Position numbers and translations under genes: made by a program
DNA from: Gammaproteobacteria bacterium
GTDB taxonomy: Bacteria; Pseudomonadota; Gammaproteobacteria; QOAV01
DNA length: 5,147 bases
Direction: 5' to 3'
Assembly (NCBI GenBank): GCA_027067235.1
Contig: JALXFQ010000290.1
Coordinates: 1-5,147 of the forward strand
In this document: positions 4,484 to 5,147 of the stretch, piece after piece
Numbering within the stretch: the first letter of the stretch is position 1
Layout of the letters: every line of letters begins with the position of its first letter
The notes under the pieces: generated by a model
What the model was told of the DNA's origin: nothing
Seen by the model: only the letters and a program-made list of their open reading frames with translations
The model's database searches: none

Positions 4484-5147
4484 ATGGCCCTGGAAACGCT
4501 TGAACAGCACAAATCCTTTGGCGGTATGCAGGGCGTGTACAAACACGCCTCCGAGACGCTGTCCTGCGACATGGAATTCAGCGTTTACACGCCGCCGCAG
4601 GCCGGTGCCGGCCGCGTGCCGGTGCTGTATTATCTTTCCGGGCTGACCTGCACGCAGGAAAACGTTACCGCCAAGGGCTGTTTCCAGAAATATGCGGCGC
4701 AACATGGACTGGTGGTGGTGGCGCCGGACACCAGTCCGCGCGGCAGCGATTATCCGGGCGAGCACGACGACTATGATTTCGGTAGCGGCGCCGGCTTCTA
4801 TGTAGACGCGACCCGAGAACCCTGGTCCCGCAGCTACCGCATGTACAGCTATGTGGTAGAAGAACTGCCGGCGCTGATCAACGACGGGTTCCCGGTGGAC
4901 CCGCACCGCGCCGGTATCTTCGGTCACTCCATGGGCGGCCACGGCGCGCTGACCATCGGTCTGAAAAACCCCGGCACCTACCGCAGCATATCTGCCTTTG
5001 CCCCCATCGTCGCGCCCTCGCAGGTTCCGTGGGGGCAGAAAGCCCTGGCCGGCTACCTGGGCGACGACCCGGAAACATGGAAGGAATATGATGCTGTCGA
5101 ACTGGTCAGTTCGGGCCATGCCATTGATACTGAAATACTCATCGACC
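4484..5147 (+). CDS. fghA: S-formylglutathione hydrolase, N-terminal 221 residues (cut by window end)
   Basis: This esterase-D-type alpha/beta hydrolase cleaves S-formylglutathione to formate and glutathione, the last step of the pathway. The frame is open to the window end; 221 of about 280 residues are visible. The N-terminus (ETLEQHKSFGGMQGVYKH), the segment YYLSGLTCTQEN (49-60) and PDTSPRG (81-87) are typical of the family. The nucleophile is S149 in GHSMGGHGA (147-155). The triad aspartate and histidine should lie past the window edge; the visible end, EILID, is just before that region. The ATG is two bases after the frmA stop and there is only a weak ribosome site, so translation is probably coupled to frmA. 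The gene could also be called frmB or yeiG by homology; E. coli has two such hydrolases. Confidence 0.95.
   Translation, partial: MALETLEQHKSFGGMQGVYKHASETLSCDMEFSVYTPPQAGAGRVPVLYYLSGLTCTQENVTAKGCFQKYAAQHGLVVVAPDTSPRGSDYPGEHDDYDFGSGAGFYVDATREPWSRSYRMYSYVVEELPALINDGFPVDPHRAGIFGHSMGGHGALTIGLKNPGTYRSISAFAPIVAPSQVPWGQKALAGYLGDDPETWKEYDAVELVSSGHAIDTEILID

Noticed and set aside
4274..5119. 281-codon open frame on the minus strand covering the frmA end and fghA
   Set aside because: It is a shadow frame opposite the fghA coding sequence, which has a complete family signature. No motif or ribosome site supports the reverse frame.

Overview
This window looks like chromosomal DNA from a gammaproteobacterium of moderately high GC. 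The evidence is the ATGA-overlapped metX-metW pair, a YpfJ-type zinc metallopeptidase, and a glutathione-dependent formaldehyde pathway that uses the zinc protein Gfa. No mobile element, tRNA, rRNA or CRISPR array is visible. All genes lie on the + strand, and I cannot name a genus from the sequence alone.

Left part (1-835): the 3' end of metX (homoserine O-acyltransferase) overlaps metW (SAM-methyltransferase-like partner) by ATGA. This is the classic metXW methionine unit. Middle (836-1847): a good sigma70-like promoter (TTGACA, 18 bp, TATACA) begins inside the metW stop codon. It reads into ypfJ, a single-pass membrane-anchored HExxH peptidase whose correct start is 894, not the upstream in-frame GTG.

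Right part (1876-5147): a formaldehyde-detoxification block in the order tetR, gfa, frmA, fghA. Formaldehyde plus glutathione gives S-hydroxymethylglutathione (spontaneous, and proposed to be helped by Gfa). FrmA oxidises this to S-formylglutathione, and FghA hydrolyses that to formate and glutathione. The 140-bp tetR-gfa gap holds a near-consensus promoter (TTGACA-N17-TATTGT). Its spacer contains a 14-bp dyad, AATGAACATTCATT, a very good candidate operator for the adjacent TetR protein. A second dyad covers the predicted transcription start, and gfa has a near-perfect Shine-Dalgarno.

The 147-bp gfa-frmA gap has no convincing promoter, so frmA and fghA are probably read from the gfa promoter. 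The gap does contain unexplained structure: a 10-codon ORF with a strong Shine-Dalgarno (MQQGPQGHCT), a 12-bp GC-rich hairpin without a U-tract, and a loop sequence that can pair with bases just upstream of the frmA ribosome binding site, giving a potential H-type pseudoknot. The ORF also repeats seven bases of the hairpin's left arm, so alternative pairing is possible. The most interesting parts of the window are this leader and the TetR-type (rather than FrmR-type) control of formaldehyde detoxification. fghA is cut by the window end just after its nucleophile region.
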